DNA of 64,000 nt from Tetracladium setigerum (GCA_031472005.1 PZJY01000002.1:3534001-3598000), one strand, 5' to 3'. Numbered from the stretch's first letter, positions 1-12,330 are shown. Translations and numbers: made by a program. Notes: generated by a model from the letters alone, not told the origin.

Positions 1-956
1 CCTCGCGCTGCCTGATGAGTCGGGAGACGAGAAGCGTGGAATTCAAGACGACCAACGAACCTATTTCGTAGCTTGAAGTTTGAGCCGTCGGCGAGACGCT
101 AGCTCGAATTCAAAAGTATCCACGGTTTTGAAAGTGAAGATTTAATGGAAGTAAGGAGAGAAAGGCAGTAGCAGTGACGGTTCAGCAAACGTGGTGTGTA
201 GTAGGTAGTATCTAGGTATCCACGAGGCGTTGGCGTTGTAGGCGGAGGAGGGGTTATGCCTTACCTGATTGCGATAAGCAACGTCAACAAGCGGCAAAGA
301 TCCCTCACACATGGTCCCGTGTCTTTCTCTTCCTTTTCCTATTTAGCATATTATAATATTCACTTATCCCTTATCCTTTTTGCCTTCTTATTAATCTTTC
401 TTCTCCGAATCCTTGGAGCACTTATTTATTTATTAAATTAACCTTGCGATTATATAATAAATATCTATTAACGACGACAGAATTCCCCATCATACTGATA
501 CTCCACGGTACCGCGGATCTGAGCGGGGCGACACACTCCACCTCGCTACAGGACAGGACATCCCTCCGGCTGTTTGCTTGGCTTTGTTATCATCATCAGC
601 GGGGAGGATGTCGTTCGAGAATCTACCCAGCACGCCCTTTTCAACGCAGGACCTCAACATTGCAATAATATCCGCTACGAAGAACTGTCAACCATTCTGT
701 TTAATTGATACCACTTGGGGATAGTGTTAAGAATACTGAATTTCTCGTTGACATTATTTCTAGAAAGTTTGACGAGCTTACGAAATGAAGCACACTTGCT
801 CTAGCCAGCCTGTCATAAGCGATCACGGAGAGTAGGAGTCATATGATCAATCTTCAGACTTGTTCCTAGGCATTTCGACCTTTTATCTATCCATGCGAGT
901 GTACAAGTCCATCCTATCCCATCCTATCCTGGGAGTATCATATCCACTCTATTCTA
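1..956. other. Intergenic, no gene seen
   Basis: No open frame here has family-like composition or a convincing splice pattern. Positions 320-480 are AT-rich. The right end is the 3' flank of the thiolase gene. I see nothing further in it. Confidence 0.6.
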
Positions 957-2449
957 TTATTCCGCAACCCAAACAGCTGCCATTCCCATCCCCGTCCCAA
1001 CACACATACTAGTCACGCCAACCTTTCCTCCCGTCCTCCTCAACTCATACAACAACGTACTAACCTGTCGAGCACCAGTGCATCCCAAAGGATGTCCAAA
1101 AGCAATCGCACCACCCTTGGGGTTAACCTTGCTCATATCCAAGCCCAGCTCGTTCGCGCACCAAACACACTGACTGGCAAATGCCTCGTTGATCTCAAAG
1201 ATATCAACATCATCCTTGGTGATGCTGGTCTTCTCAAATACCTTGGGGATGGCAGCCCATGGACCGACACCCATAAGTAGAGGTGCGACACCAACAATAG
1301 ATGCGGCGACGTATTTACCGAGAATCTTTTGGCCGAGGCGTTCGGCTGTTGACCGCTTCATAAGGAGCACGGCAGCAGCACCATCTGAAATTTGGGAAGC
1401 ATTTCCAGCGTGGATGCCGCCATCCTTTGCGAATGCTGGCTTGATCTTGCTCAAGCTCTCAGCGGTGATGCCAGGGCGGACACCATCGTCTTTCTTGACC
1501 TCGATCTCCTTGATATCTCCAGTCTTGGGGTCTTCCCACTTGACGGTAAGTGGAGCAATCTCCTCATCGAATAATCCAGCTTCTTGTGCCTTCAATGCCT
1601 TTTGATATGAAGATGCTGCGAAGGCATCCTGTGCTGTGCGGGTAATACCACGGTCCTTTGCCATCTTCTCAGAGAGGACTCCCATGGGTACTTTGCAGTT
1701 CTTGGCCTCTGGGTGAGAGTCGAGGAGTTCAGAGAATTCGGTAACGGCTCCTGGGCTGTATGGTAGGTTATGTTAGCATTGTTTTACATGCAGTCTCTCG
1801 TTGCATATCTTCATTGCAACTATCAATACTAAAAGTTGATACATACCCATACTGCAAACTCATACTCTCCACACCAGCACCAACACCGACCTCAATCATC
1901 CCACTACTAATCGCATTCGCAATATCCACACATGCCTGCAACCCACTACTACATTGTCTGTTCAATGCCTTCACCGCAGACGAAACTGGGAATCCTGCCG
2001 CCAACGCCGCCGCACGAAACTCCGTTGCTCCCCCACCAGGAGGAAGGACGGAACCAACGGCAATATCTTCGACGAGGGAGGGGTCAATCTGGGAACGTTC
2101 GATGAGTGATTTGAATGCGCCAGTGAGGAGATCTGCGGCTGCGGTGTCCTTGAAGCCACCCTTACCACCTTTGGTGAAGGCGGTGCGTAGACAGGCTGTT
2201 ACTACGACCTGGGGAGAGGGTGTGTTAGTGAGTGGTTTTGTGCGAGAGGGGTGGAAGGGAATGAGGGTAGACTGGTACACGTACATCGTCTGGATTCTTT
2301 TGGAGGAGCTTTGCACGACCGGATTGTGCAGGAGTCGAGCCAGATAGGTGACCAGAGACCTGGGTAAGACGTTGCTTTGCTGTAGAACGTCTCTGTCAGC
2401 TTGTTTGTTCACCATGGTACTTGCACGAGGAAGACTAACCTGCAGACAT
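957..2449 (-). CDS. POT1: Peroxisomal 3-ketoacyl-CoA thiolase
   Basis: Acetyl-CoA C-acyltransferase, the last step of fatty-acid beta-oxidation, cleaving 3-ketoacyl-CoA with CoA to give acetyl-CoA. I read four exons: 2449-2440, 2379-2285, 2208-1847 and 1755-957, giving 421 residues, normal for the family. The ATG exon is only 10 nt. The joined N-terminus begins MSAAKQRLTQVSGHL. Its RLTQVSGHL matches the PTS2 peroxisomal signal (R/K)(L/V/I)X5(H/Q)(L/A), and the C-terminus (VWVAE) has no PTS1. Visible thiolase motifs are NRQCSSGLQA with the acyl-accepting cysteine, NEAFA, GGAIAFGHPLGCTGAR with the catalytic histidine, and CVGTGMGMA with the second catalytic cysteine. It lies on the same strand as, and downstream of, the glycerol kinase gene. 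The splice junctions keep frame and follow GT-AG. Confidence is high for function and slightly lower for the 10-nt first exon. Confidence 0.95.
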
Positions 2450-3059
2450 TATGGCTAGATTCGTGATATGTGACGAGGGATATGAAGTGTAATGTAGAGA
2501 GATGTTTGGCAGGTTTGGACGATAGAGGATTTGTCCAGGAATGTTGTTATGAAGAAGAACAGAAAGGGAGATGGCGAGAAGTTGGACTGGTTTTGTCCTT
2601 GAAAGCCGCGAGCTTCACTAAGATGCCTCGGCCTAAATGGTGGCTGGTCATTGGATGGAATTGGCAAGGGTTTGCAGTGGCTTTCACATGTCTGCGGTGC
2701 CTCCCCCAAACCTGGGGATCTCGGGGGGCCTGCAGCTCGTCACACGCAACGAAAAGTGTCAAGTAATCTACTAATCATGGCAAAAGACGGATCCTTCTTT
2801 ACATGTGATAGAGTAAGCGATTCATGTTTAGAAAGAAGAAATGATTATTAAAATAGAACAAGTTTATACTAATCAGATAATTGATCACTCCTCGGGCAAG
2901 AGAAGGAATTGTGAACATTAAAAGTTTTTGAATTGCCTAACAAACAGGAACGCCATGCCTTCATCTATCATCTAAAAGTATACCAACAAGGGTATATAAC
3001 TCGTAACGAGCACTAACCAAACCGCAAATCAATCATCCGCCCTCTCTCCCATAGCACTT
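2450..3059. other. Thiolase upstream / glycerol kinase downstream region
   Basis: This 610-nt gap holds the promoter of the thiolase gene and the 3' flank of glycerol kinase. No coding frame is supported. A single CCTCGG hexamer at 2626-2631 is listed separately. Confidence 0.6.
2626..2631 (+). promoter_or_regulatory. Possible FarA/FarB site (CCTCGG)
   Basis: CCTCGG is the core reported for the filamentous-fungal fatty-acid regulators FarA/FarB, which activate beta-oxidation genes. This copy is about 180 nt upstream of the thiolase ATG. A hexamer is expected by chance every 2 kb or so on two strands, so support is weak and rests on context. Confidence 0.3.
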
Positions 3060-5239
3060 TCACGAAGAAGTCGCAGCCTCTTTCACAACTGGCTTTTCCA
3101 CAGCCGACTCTTCCACAACTGACTTTTCTACAACTGCCTTTTCCACAGCTGGTTCTTCCACAGCTGGCTCTTCCACAGCTGGCTTTTCTGCAGCTGGTTC
3201 TTCTACAACTGCCTTTTCCACAGCTGGCTCTTCCACAACTGCCTTTTCCACAGCTGGCTCTTCTACAACTGCCTTTTCCACAGCTGGCTCTTCTACAACT
3301 GCCTTTTCCACAGCTGGCTCCTCCACAATTGGCTTTTTCACAGCCGGCTCTTCCACAACTGGCTTTTCTTCAACTGCCTTTTCCACAGCTGGCTCTTCCA
3401 CAGCTGGCTCTTCAGTCTCCTCCTGCAAAACCCATCCCCTACACATCTGAACGGCCTGCTCCCACTTCTTGAACATCCCCTTGCTCTTCTCTGGCGAGAT
3501 TTGACTCTCAAACACCGTCCTATCATCCTTATTAATCTCTTTCAACTCATCAAACTCCTTCCAGATATCCACCGCAAATCCAGCCGCGATTGCTGCTCCC
3601 AGCGCCGTAGTTTCGCGCATCACCGGTCGATCGACTTTAATGCCTAGGATGTTGGCTTGCGTTTGCATGGTGAGATCCGAGTTGGACATTCCACCATCAA
3701 CCGCTAAGCTGCCGAGTTTGTGGCCAGAATCCTTCTCCATGGCGTCGAGGATGGCTTTGGTTTGGTAGCAAGTTGCTTCGAGAGTTGCGCGCGCAATGTG
3801 ACCTCGTTGGGTATGGGCTGTAATTCCGACTGTTTTACCATTAGTAAAGTCTCTCCACCAGAGAAGCAGATTTCAAACTTACAGAGTGTTCCCTTCGCAT
3901 CGTCAATCCAATAAGGAGCGAACAAACCACTGAACGCAGTGACGAAAACCACACCTCCATTATCCTTCACAGTCTCGGCCAACTCGGTAATCTTACTCGA
4001 ATGTGCGATGAAACCCAAATTGTTCATCAAGAATTTGACACCCGATCCAGCTACGGCAACACTTCCTTCCAAAGCATAAACTGGCTTTCGCCCACCTCCG
4101 AAATCATACGCGACGGTCGCCAGAAGTCCGTGTGTTGAAAAGACAGGCTCGGTACCCACATTATATAGTAAGAAGCAACCAGTGCCATAAGTATTCTTTG
4201 CCTCTCCCGGGGAAAATCCACACTGCCCTACCAGAGCTGCGGATTGATCTCCCAAACATCCTGTGATGGGCAAACCCTCTAGGGCAGTGCTGGCTAATTT
4301 TCCAAAGGCAGTTTTGTCGGACGAAGGGACGATTTTAGGGAGGGTGAGATGTTCGCGATCGAACTTGAAGAAATCCAGAACCTTGTCATCGTATTGTAGG
4401 GTTCTCAAATTCATGAACATCGTTCTCGAGGCATTGGTTGTGTCTGTGACATGCACGTTTGCGTCCTTGCCTCCGTTCAGCTTATAGATCAGCCACGAGT
4501 CGATGGTGCCGAAGGACAGTCGTTTCTCATCGTACGCCTTTCGAACACTTTCTACGTTTCGGTACATCCAGAGCATCTTGACTCCGGAGGGGTACGTGGA
4601 GATTGGGAGACCACAAATATCTTGTAGTGTGTCTGCGCCTTCTCGTGCCTTGAGCTCGCGCACAATTGTGGTGGTCCTGGTATCGGGCCAAACAATTGCA
4701 TTGTAAAGTGGTTCACCGGTGAGGGTGTCCCAGCAGACAGTCGTTTCTCGCTGGGTGGTAATTCCAATGGTTTTAATCTGTTCTTTCGTGTGACCCTGCT
4801 CTAGAAACTGTTGCGTCGCCGCATCGATGCAGTCGGAGACGGAATTGAACAATTCCAGAGGATCATGTTCGTGCCATCTGTACATATCAATTAGTATTTA
4901 GAAAACAGAGTGGAAGAAGTTCGCTTACCCTGATTCTGGATAAATATTTTCAAATTCAATTTGGTGGCTCGCGGCTGGGGTGCCAGTGCCATCGAAGATC
5001 AAAAAGCGAGAGGAAGTTGTTCCGCAGTCTATACTGCCAATGAACCACTTCTTCTCAATCTCAATTTCGGTCTCTGATACACCCCTGGGAAGATGACGCT
5101 CTATGAAGGCGGAAACGAAATTTTGTGTGCTGGTGGTGGTAGTATCTTCGACATGCTGTGTTTTTGTCTCAGGTTCCGAGATTTTGAGGGCATCTAGTGT
5201 GGGCAACGCAAAGGAAGGGGTTGCTGGCATGGAATCCAT
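3060..5239 (-). CDS. GUT1: Glycerol kinase with repetitive C-terminal tail
   Basis: FGGY-family kinase converting glycerol and ATP to glycerol-3-phosphate in glycerol catabolism. Exons 5239-4929, 4877-3883 and 3829-3060 give 691 residues. The start is the first ATG (MDSMPATP); the longer open frame upstream opens with TTG, not ATG. Motifs are IDCGTTSSRFLIFD (phosphate-binding loop 1), GITTQRETTVCWD, IVWPDTRT, GCLGDQSAALVGQ and VDGGMSNSD with GAAIAAG near the end of the kinase fold. The fold ends near residue 570 (CRGWVLQ). It is followed by about 120 residues of acidic/proline repeats of period 10 (AVVEEPAVEK and variants) encoded at 3063-3422. Such a tail is not a normal part of the family. 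The kinase part looks intact. Confidence 0.95.
3063..3422 (-). repeat. Coding 30-bp minisatellite (glycerol kinase tail)
   Basis: Twelve 10-residue units (30 bp each) fill the last 120 codons. Central copies read AVVEEPAVEK perfectly or nearly so; outer copies diverge (PIVEEPAVEK, SVVEESAVEK). The unit length preserves frame, so copy-number change would lengthen or shorten the tail without breaking the protein. Confidence 0.95.
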
Positions 5240-7325
5240 TTTGCGATTGCTCGTTGAGGATGCTTCTCGCGACCTCCTCTTTCGTTCTGATTGTCCTTGG
5301 ACTGTAGCGTAGTAGGATACGCGCGTTACTGGCGATCTGTGGGCAGCTTGTGGAGTGGAGAGCGGGCGGCCGCAGAGAGAAAGGATAGAGGAAAGGCGCA
5401 AAGAGAGGAGACGAAATCGGGATGGAGGCTTGAGAGAGAGCAAGTAGATGAAGAGTTAGAAATAGTTGGAATGTGTGTGTGCGCAAGGTAAGAGGGAGGA
5501 AAGGGACTGATATCATAAAAGAAGGAAGGGGATGCGACCTCCTTGGGTCCAAGCAACGACTACGAGTGAGTGCTAGACTTCCTCACTTGTTCCGCTGCCC
5601 GCCCCTCTCCCTCTCTCTCTCCGGTAACCCCCCATTATTATTAGTGGTTTCTAATACTGACCATCTGCCTGTGACCGTCAGGAATAGGCGGAATTGGCAA
5701 GGGGATGGGTCGAAAAGGGTGCAGAAGGAGGGGTGGTGGAGGGGCAGCTTGCAGCGAGCGTCTGCGGGTTGGTGGAGGTGAAGAGCTTGGGTCTTGGATT
5801 TCGTGGGACAATTCTTCCGTCGATCTCTCTGACCAACCACCCACCACCAACAAGCGTGAACATCCCTCCCGATCCCAACGTCATATTTTCTTGTGATTTT
5901 TCGCTGGATGGATTTATTCCAACTTTTATTACTTACAAGTACGTCAAACATTTTGTAGGTAGATCCTGAACTGGATGAGGATCTTCATCATAATCATTAC
6001 GTCGCGGCTGAAGAGAGAGAGAGAGAGAAAAGAACGAAGAAAGAGGTGCAGTGGTGATGTGAATGAAGTATGTGAAGCTCCTCTCCTCGCCTCTGCTCTT
6101 CTCCTCAACACCAATTTTCCCCTAATGTTTTTTTTCGCTATGAATTCTGCCGGTCTTCGGCCTAGAATCCGAGGTTCACGCAGGTCCGTGTTCGCCTCCA
6201 TCTCCGAGATGCTCCGCTGTGCGCGTTCTAGATCTCGGAGAACATCCTATTCGCAGATTCTATTTTCAATTTGACGTGAGCGTGACTTCGCTTAACTCAT
6301 CCCAGAGGTCTGGGCTCGCGGCCACAACCTCCTCTCTCTTCGACGGTTTGACATTGTCAAGGTGTTGTGTTCTTCAAAGAGAATCAGATCATCACATCTA
6401 TTCTTGGAATCGAGTTGTGCCAGAGATCCGGATAGTATCTACAGTAGGTCGACTCAGCAAATCTATCTTTTTGACCATGTCAAGGTGTTGTGTTCGTGGG
6501 AGGAACTTACGGTACCTCCTCTACAACAGCCACCTGTGGAGTTTTCAGGAAGCCTTTCCCATAACCGATGCTGACACACGCACAGCACGTCGTAAGTGCT
6601 TCCCAAATAATAGAATGGTAAGTCATTCTCTCAAACGAGAAGATTTTGATTCCTCTGTACTATTGAGATAATTGGAGAGTGATTACCACCGCGGAAGTAG
6701 AATGCATACAGGTCAAGGACCTCGGTCACTCTGTCATTCACTCCAAGGACTCAACCACTGCGATGAAGGACCGAAGTCGGACAGTTTCGATTTGCCATTT
6801 TGTACAGCTCTTTTTCGAAATTCTGTTATGTGTACATGTTTGTAACTTGGGATGACCAAAGAAGTCGAAAAGAAATGCTTCCATCATCCTCTACATGTTT
6901 TCGCAGATGTTACATTTTGGATCCTTTTTCGGACCTCCCACATTTCCTATTTCTCTACATCCCTTCCGCCAATCTAAGCACAATCTTCATTCTCTAAGGT
7001 AGGGTTCATCATCTACCCTCCTATAGAAGAGCAGGAATTTCCAATCATCACACCAACTCTTCCTTGCCGAATCCGAATCCGGTGTCATTTTCATCGAAGA
7101 AGTCGCTGCCCGAACCGGATTCTGTAATATCGCCGTCGGGACTCCAGGTTGGAGTAGTCATAAATGTTCCTTACTGTATCGCTGTGTTGCTGTTTTCGTT
7201 GTCTTTGATGTTCTTGCCATCCAAGTGGAAGGTTGCGATCCTTCTTTCTCATCTCCAATCTCAACAACTACAAACTCTGTCCCTTGCCAAATACTCAATT
7301 CATTCATCACCCCCCTTTAACTAAA
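5240..7325. other. Gene-poor interval upstream of glycerol kinase
   Basis: No gene is supported. The segment holds the glycerol kinase promoter, a GA-rich tract near 6011-6030, and a pair of 26-bp direct repeats (6347-6372 and 6470-6495) listed separately. Open frames such as 6219-6671 have no recognisable features. Confidence 0.5.
6347..6495. repeat. Pair of 26-bp direct repeats
   Basis: The copies lie at 6347-6372 and 6470-6495 and match at 24 of 26 positions; starts are 123 bp apart. The first contains the palindrome TTGACATTGTCAA, and the second keeps most of it. Each is followed by GGTGTTGTGTTC. This may be a short duplication or a paired protein-binding site; there is no direct evidence for either. 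Confidence 0.7.
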
Positions 7326-8057
7326 TCACTCCCCCTCCGAATCATCAAGCAACATAGGATCGCTCCACCAACTCGGCCTCGGCAACCCCGACTCTCGCTC
7401 CTCCTCCCTCTCCAACCTCTCCTTCTCATGGAATTGTCTCCGTCTCAGATCAAGCAGATGTCGATGTTCACGCTCGTCATCATCAACCTTCCTCTTCTTC
7501 CGCACCTTCAATGACACAGGATCAATCACATATCCCTTTCGTATCCGACTAGGAAGAGGCAGTGTTCCGCTTTCGTTGAAAAATTGTGTATACTCATCAT
7601 CAACAGTACCGAATGGCCCCGCACTGGGAACAAAACATCCACTGAGAAAACTCCGTTCACTCGGTTCCGCCGATGATGGTACTTGATCGTCGTCGTCGAC
7701 GACATTTGAGTGTATGGCGGGGCGGTCGCTGCTGGCATTAGTCAAGCGATTAGCGAGGATCATTCTCAGAAGATCGCTATTGCTATTTCTATTTCTATGT
7801 CTGTTATTTGAACAACTGGCAGAGCGTCGCCGTGCGAAATAGGCTGCTCGGCGTTTGCCCTTCGGTGGGCGGGCTCGTCGCCATGAAAGGATACTTTGTG
7901 GTGCTTTGGTGGTGTAGCGGAGGGAGGGCCGGGGAGGAGAGGGGTCTCGGTAACCACCGAGAGAGTAGTCTTCTTCGTTGTCGTCGTAGTCCGGGCTGTT
8001 TGGATGTTTGGACTCGAAGAAGCGTGATCTGGTGAGTTCGGAGAGGTCGATGGTCAT
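7326..8057 (-). CDS. Hypothetical basic, low-complexity protein
   Basis: A single uninterrupted 243-residue frame begins MTIDLSELTRSRFF. An upstream ATG at 8116-8114 is out of frame, which supports the start at 8057. The N-terminal half is rich in Arg, Ser, Pro and Asn. The C-terminal third has a probable nuclear localisation stretch (KVRKKRK, about residue 190), then a charged segment predicted to be helical (REHRHLLDLRRRQFHEKER) and an acidic end (DDSEGE). I do not recognise a family. A nuclear role is only an inference from composition. The clean long frame and ordered composition favour a real gene over chance. Confidence 0.6.
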   Translation of the reverse strand: MTIDLSELTRSRFFESKHPNSPDYDDNEEDYSLGGYRDPSPPRPSLRYTTKAPQSILSWRRARPPKGKRRAAYFARRRSASCSNNRHRNRNSNSDLLRMILANRLTNASSDRPAIHSNVVDDDDQVPSSAEPSERSFLSGCFVPSAGPFGTVDDEYTQFFNESGTLPLPSRIRKGYVIDPVSLKVRKKRKVDDDEREHRHLLDLRRRQFHEKERLEREEERESGLPRPSWWSDPMLLDDSEGE

Positions 8058-9353
8058 TTTGGCGCCGATGGGTGGGGGGGCGTTGGCGCTGTGGGGTGGC
8101 AGTGGTTGTGACCCATTTTGAAGAAAGATCTATCTGACTATCTGGATGAAGGGGGTTGGTTTGTTTGAAAGAGTTGAGGGGGAAATTTCAAAGGGGGATA
8201 AAGTCTGAAGACTTGAAGAATGGATAAGTTGTACTTTAAAGGATTGAGATGTTGTAAGTTGAATATTCAAACTTAGTATCGGAGCAGAATGATTCCAATG
8301 CGCAGAAAGAGAAACAGTAAAATAAAAAAAGTCGAACAAGGGGAGGAAGGATGTATAGATTTTATACCTCTCACTCATTGCATCTTGAAAAGCCAAACCA
8401 TTCACTACCTTTGCTCCAGTCCAGTTCAGAAGGCCTAAAGCAGATCTAACGACTAGTGCCTCGGCCCTAGCCAGTTGGCAATTCTCCATTCATTGACCAT
8501 GATTCCCCAGACCAAACCAAAATCCTACCTTCAAGAAACCTAATCTCATAAATCTTGTAAAGGCTTCCGTCGACGGACTCATTGTTCAAATTTAGTCATT
8601 TGAAGATCAGGTATTTGGGGCGGGGTGGCTACCGTCAGTAGCTTGCTTGAGATACGTAACAAGACACTAGCTGAATATCAGCTAGTAAAGAGAGAAACGT
8701 TTGCTAGAACCTATGTAAGTCGGGTATAGTAATTCAGTCGGGTTAGACGTGAGAAGCGGCGTGTCTAGTTTGGTTTTGATAGCGAGTGTAAGGGGAGTTA
8801 GAATGTTGAGATATTTCAGCTGTTCTGGGAGGTCACCTGCCTAAGGTACTCTTCAGTACTATGAAGTTCAGTCTAGTGTTATTAAGATATGACTTGTTCA
8901 GTTTAGGCAAAATATGCCATTCATAGCGTTCCAGCTAGCAGTAAAGCTGAAAAATAGGGTGGTAAACAATAGTGTAGCAGAACTTTAGGAGATGCCAGAT
9001 GTGTGCAAACAACAACTTTGACCATGCGAATAAACCCTCACAAAGATATAAAGAGATCACAGAAGAGTCCTGAACTTTTGTGGATGAAAATTTCCATTCC
9101 AAGCTACTTATCAGCTATATTGTTTCGTAGAATATGTAATGACCGTGGTAGAATAAAGAATAGAAATGTTCTCTCGTTTGCCAAAATCCATTCCTCTGTC
9201 CGTCAAAAATCATCAGTCTTGCATCCTTTCTTCCTCTCATTCATCTGACCATTTACGCATGCTATCACTCAAATAGTCACTTCCACTAAGACACCATCTC
9301 CCTTCTCGCGCTGGCAAGGTGTTTGAATCCTGCCATATTGAACTTTTGGAAGT
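8058..9353. other. Intergenic, no confident gene
   Basis: A 119-codon frame at 8489-8130 (minus) opens with ATG, but I recognise no motif and see no splice partner, so I do not call it. The rest is AT-rich sequence without repeats. Confidence 0.5.
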
Positions 9354-11268
9354 TTACTCCCCCTTTCCAAGAAGTACCAAGTTTGCAACATTCATAACCG
9401 TGATTATCAACCAAATCACAATCGCAACGCCCGTAGTAAGCCAGTTATTCTTCATCTTATAGCCGTCTTCCACTGGCGTCTCATTCGTACTATTTTCCGT
9501 GACCTCATTTTCATCTCTCGAATCAAGCGATCTGACAGTCATGTACTTATTGCGACAAGTAAAGTAGATTAGCGGCGCACATATGAATGGAAGCGCAATA
9601 CTGAGTGCAACTTGAGAGCCATTCAGGGCAGCAGAGAGTCCTGGTCGTCCGACTGCTCCGGCAATAATGATACTGGGAGTGATGCTAATGCTTCGGGTGA
9701 TGAGTCGTCTCATCCAGGGAGCTACTTTCCAATTTAAGGCCCCTTCGGAGACCATTTGTCCTGCGATGGTACAGACAATACCAGCGGATATCCCGGAGAG
9801 AAGGAGAGCGAGTGCGAAGATTGTACCAGCCGCTGGAGCAATGCTTGAGGACAGAAGATCGTGAATACCGAAGAGATCTGCTTCTTCGGCGTTTGTGCCG
9901 GAGAGGGAAGCTCCTGCTGTGATGAGGATCGCTGAATTGACGAATAGAGCGAATGTGAAAAGGGAGATAGCGATCTCTAGAATGGAGTATTTGAGGCAGA
10001 ACTTGATGGCTGGAAGAGAAGGGTAATAGATCTCTTTGTCTTCGTTAGCTGTTACATGCCATTCTTCGGCGTGACCTGCGCCGACATCATAGTCGTGGAG
10101 TCGCGATTGAACGATACCACTACCAAGGTATAGACTGTGTGGCATGACCGTCGCACCGAGAATTCCGCAGGCTTGGTAGAGACTAAGTTTTTGTTAGTGA
10201 AACGGTCTGGCATGGAAGCGAGAGACATGGCCCTACCCTTTGGACTCCACAATTGCACCAGATGGAAGATATCCACGGAACACTTCTCCAATGGGAGTGT
10301 CCTTGATCAAACTCAACTGAATGCAGAAGCAAATCACTACTCCTAAAACTAGGAACATGACAAAGCATTCGAAAGCTCGAAGCCCTTTCATACTTCCGTT
10401 CGGTTTGTAGAAAATCAAGATGAGAAGAACATCAACGATAGAGATAGCACATCCAGCAACCAAGGGTATCTGTGGTATCAAAAGATTGATAGCAATTGCA
10501 GTGCCAATGACTTCGGCAATATCAGTCGCAATAATCTGTTGATCATTAGCACTTTAATACTGGAATTTTTCAAAGAAAACCTACAGCTCCTTCAGCCATG
10601 ATATATAGAAATATATTGAGCCACTTTGGTAGGAAGGCCTTGCATGCTTCGGCAAGATTGAGTCCGCTGACACTGCCAAGCTTGATACACAAGCTCTGCA
10701 AGAAAATAGCAAAGATATTCGACATCAAGATGATGAATAGAAGCTTGAATCGATATGTTGCACCAGCCGCAACATCGGTAGCATAGTTTCCCGGATCAAT
10801 ATAAGCCACTGAGATCTACATCCCACCACACCAAACGAATTAGACTTCAAGAATCCATTTGGCATTGAATAAGGTACGCTGGGAATTTGGACGGTCGCTC
10901 ACCATGAACCCAGGCCCAATAAATTTGGAGTAATTAATTAAACCACTTCTGACTTTCATGAATGTTTTCGACATCCAATTGGCCTCTTCTCCGCGCCCAT
11001 TCTCCCCTCCCTCCCCGTGGTGGCCCACATCCTCAATGGCCACCCCCTTCCCTCCCACCTCCTTCTCCCCCTTCTTCCTGGGCGCATCATTGTCCGGCGA
11101 TGCATCCACAGCATCTTGAATCTCGCTACTTGCCAATCTCCTCAAAACACGCGAGTTTGCTTTTCCATTGAGATCTTCTCTCGTGGTGAGATCAGCTGAG
11201 AGGGAGCTGGGATTCTGATTGTACCCGTCACTCTCGGGTGGCTCATCGGTTCGAGATGGGCAATTCAT
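9354..11268 (-). CDS. NRAMP-family divalent metal (Mn2+) transporter
   Basis: Proton-coupled divalent metal transporter of the SMF/NRAMP family, probably importing Mn2+ at the plasma membrane or an internal membrane. Exons 11268-10903, 10815-10585, 10535-10237 and 10182-9354 give 574 residues. The N-terminal ~100 residues are a polar cytosolic region. The transmembrane core starts at FIGPGFM. The metal-binding motif DPGN is in helix 1 (AYIDPGNYATD) and the second, MPH, in helix 6 (GATVMPHSLYLGSG). Around eleven hydrophobic helices follow, ending WLIITVMNVANLVLLGKGE. Exon 2 joins as FMISVAYIDPGN, which fixes its acceptor. All introns are 50-90 nt. Which SMF paralogue it is, and where it sits, cannot be told from sequence. 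Confidence 0.95.
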
Positions 11269-12330
11269 CGTGAATTACTTGTTGTTTTGATTTTCAAGAA
11301 ATACAGATTCCCTGTCCTGTAGGTAACCTCTATTTTCCTGTTGTCAATTGTCCAAGAAAACAAGACGGAAGAAGCTTTGAAGGGATGTGGGGACGGAGGA
11401 CTTCTTAAAAGCTTGATGGCCCTAGTTGAGTAACTGGCGGGGAAAAACGGTGTGAGAACGCGAACGAGAACCAGAACAAGCAATCATGGGCAGCCTTGGC
11501 ACACCCGGAACTCACACCTGCCGTCAACAAGCTCCTTCAAAGCTGGGAACCAAGATATCGGAAATGGAATGAATGCGGGTAAGATTTCGGCAGATGGATT
11601 CCTAGCTAGGTATTGCTGAGTCGCTGACAGAGCGTGAATAAGAAGATGTGGAATCATCATCGTAGTAATAGTAACAAATAGAATTCATACGCCTCAGTAT
11701 TATCTTGCTTGGTAGGTTAGGACGACGACAATCGAGCTACAGTACCCGAGTGCTTGCACCCGATGTGTCACAACCGCAAAGAGACCGAGAATGTTTGCAA
11801 ACGTGGCCAATGACTGTGCAGCATGATAGCCAATAGACTTTGTTTGTAGAGTGACATGGTGTGCTTATATCTTCTGTTTGCATGTGTACCTCCGTAACCA
11901 GGTGATAATATCTCAATACGGTGAATTATGAGGTATGCTTTTGGCAAACTCGTGAATGACAGAATGGGAGTTGTCAGTTTATTACTTTTTCCGTCCTCGC
12001 TTCCAACTTCCCACTGTGTAAAAGCAACAGCCTGACCAGAAACAAGAGAAGGAAGATGCGTCGGCCTCACATCAGCTAGGAAAGGTTAATCTGAAAGGCT
12101 TGCTGAGTTAATACATGATCTATCTGTGCACCAGCAGGCACGTTATAATTCCTATGTCGATCGAGGGCCAAACTATGGCATCCGTGTAGCAACCTCCAGC
12201 AATTAGATGGGAGAAGGACCTCTGAAAAAATAATATCCTCCATCAGGAAGAAAGTGCCAACGCCATGATCCATGCAACGCCAACGCAAATTTTGATGTCC
12301 TCCAAGAATACAACCCATATAATACTTCCC
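11269..12330. other. Intergenic
   Basis: The left part is the NRAMP promoter and the right part the TAF4 3' flank. Open frames here (for example 12070-11768) show no family features. Nothing further seen. Confidence 0.6.

Noticed and set aside
5240..5443. Longer glycerol kinase N-terminus with a mitochondria-like leader
   Set aside because: The extension opens with TTG, and no ATG precedes MDSM in that frame.
6219..6671. 150-codon plus-strand frame
   Set aside because: Its apparent internal repeat (SRCC motifs) comes from the non-coding 26-bp direct repeat; no family resemblance.
8130..8489. 119-codon minus-strand ATG frame
   Set aside because: Just upstream of the 8057 gene, probably its leader; no motif.
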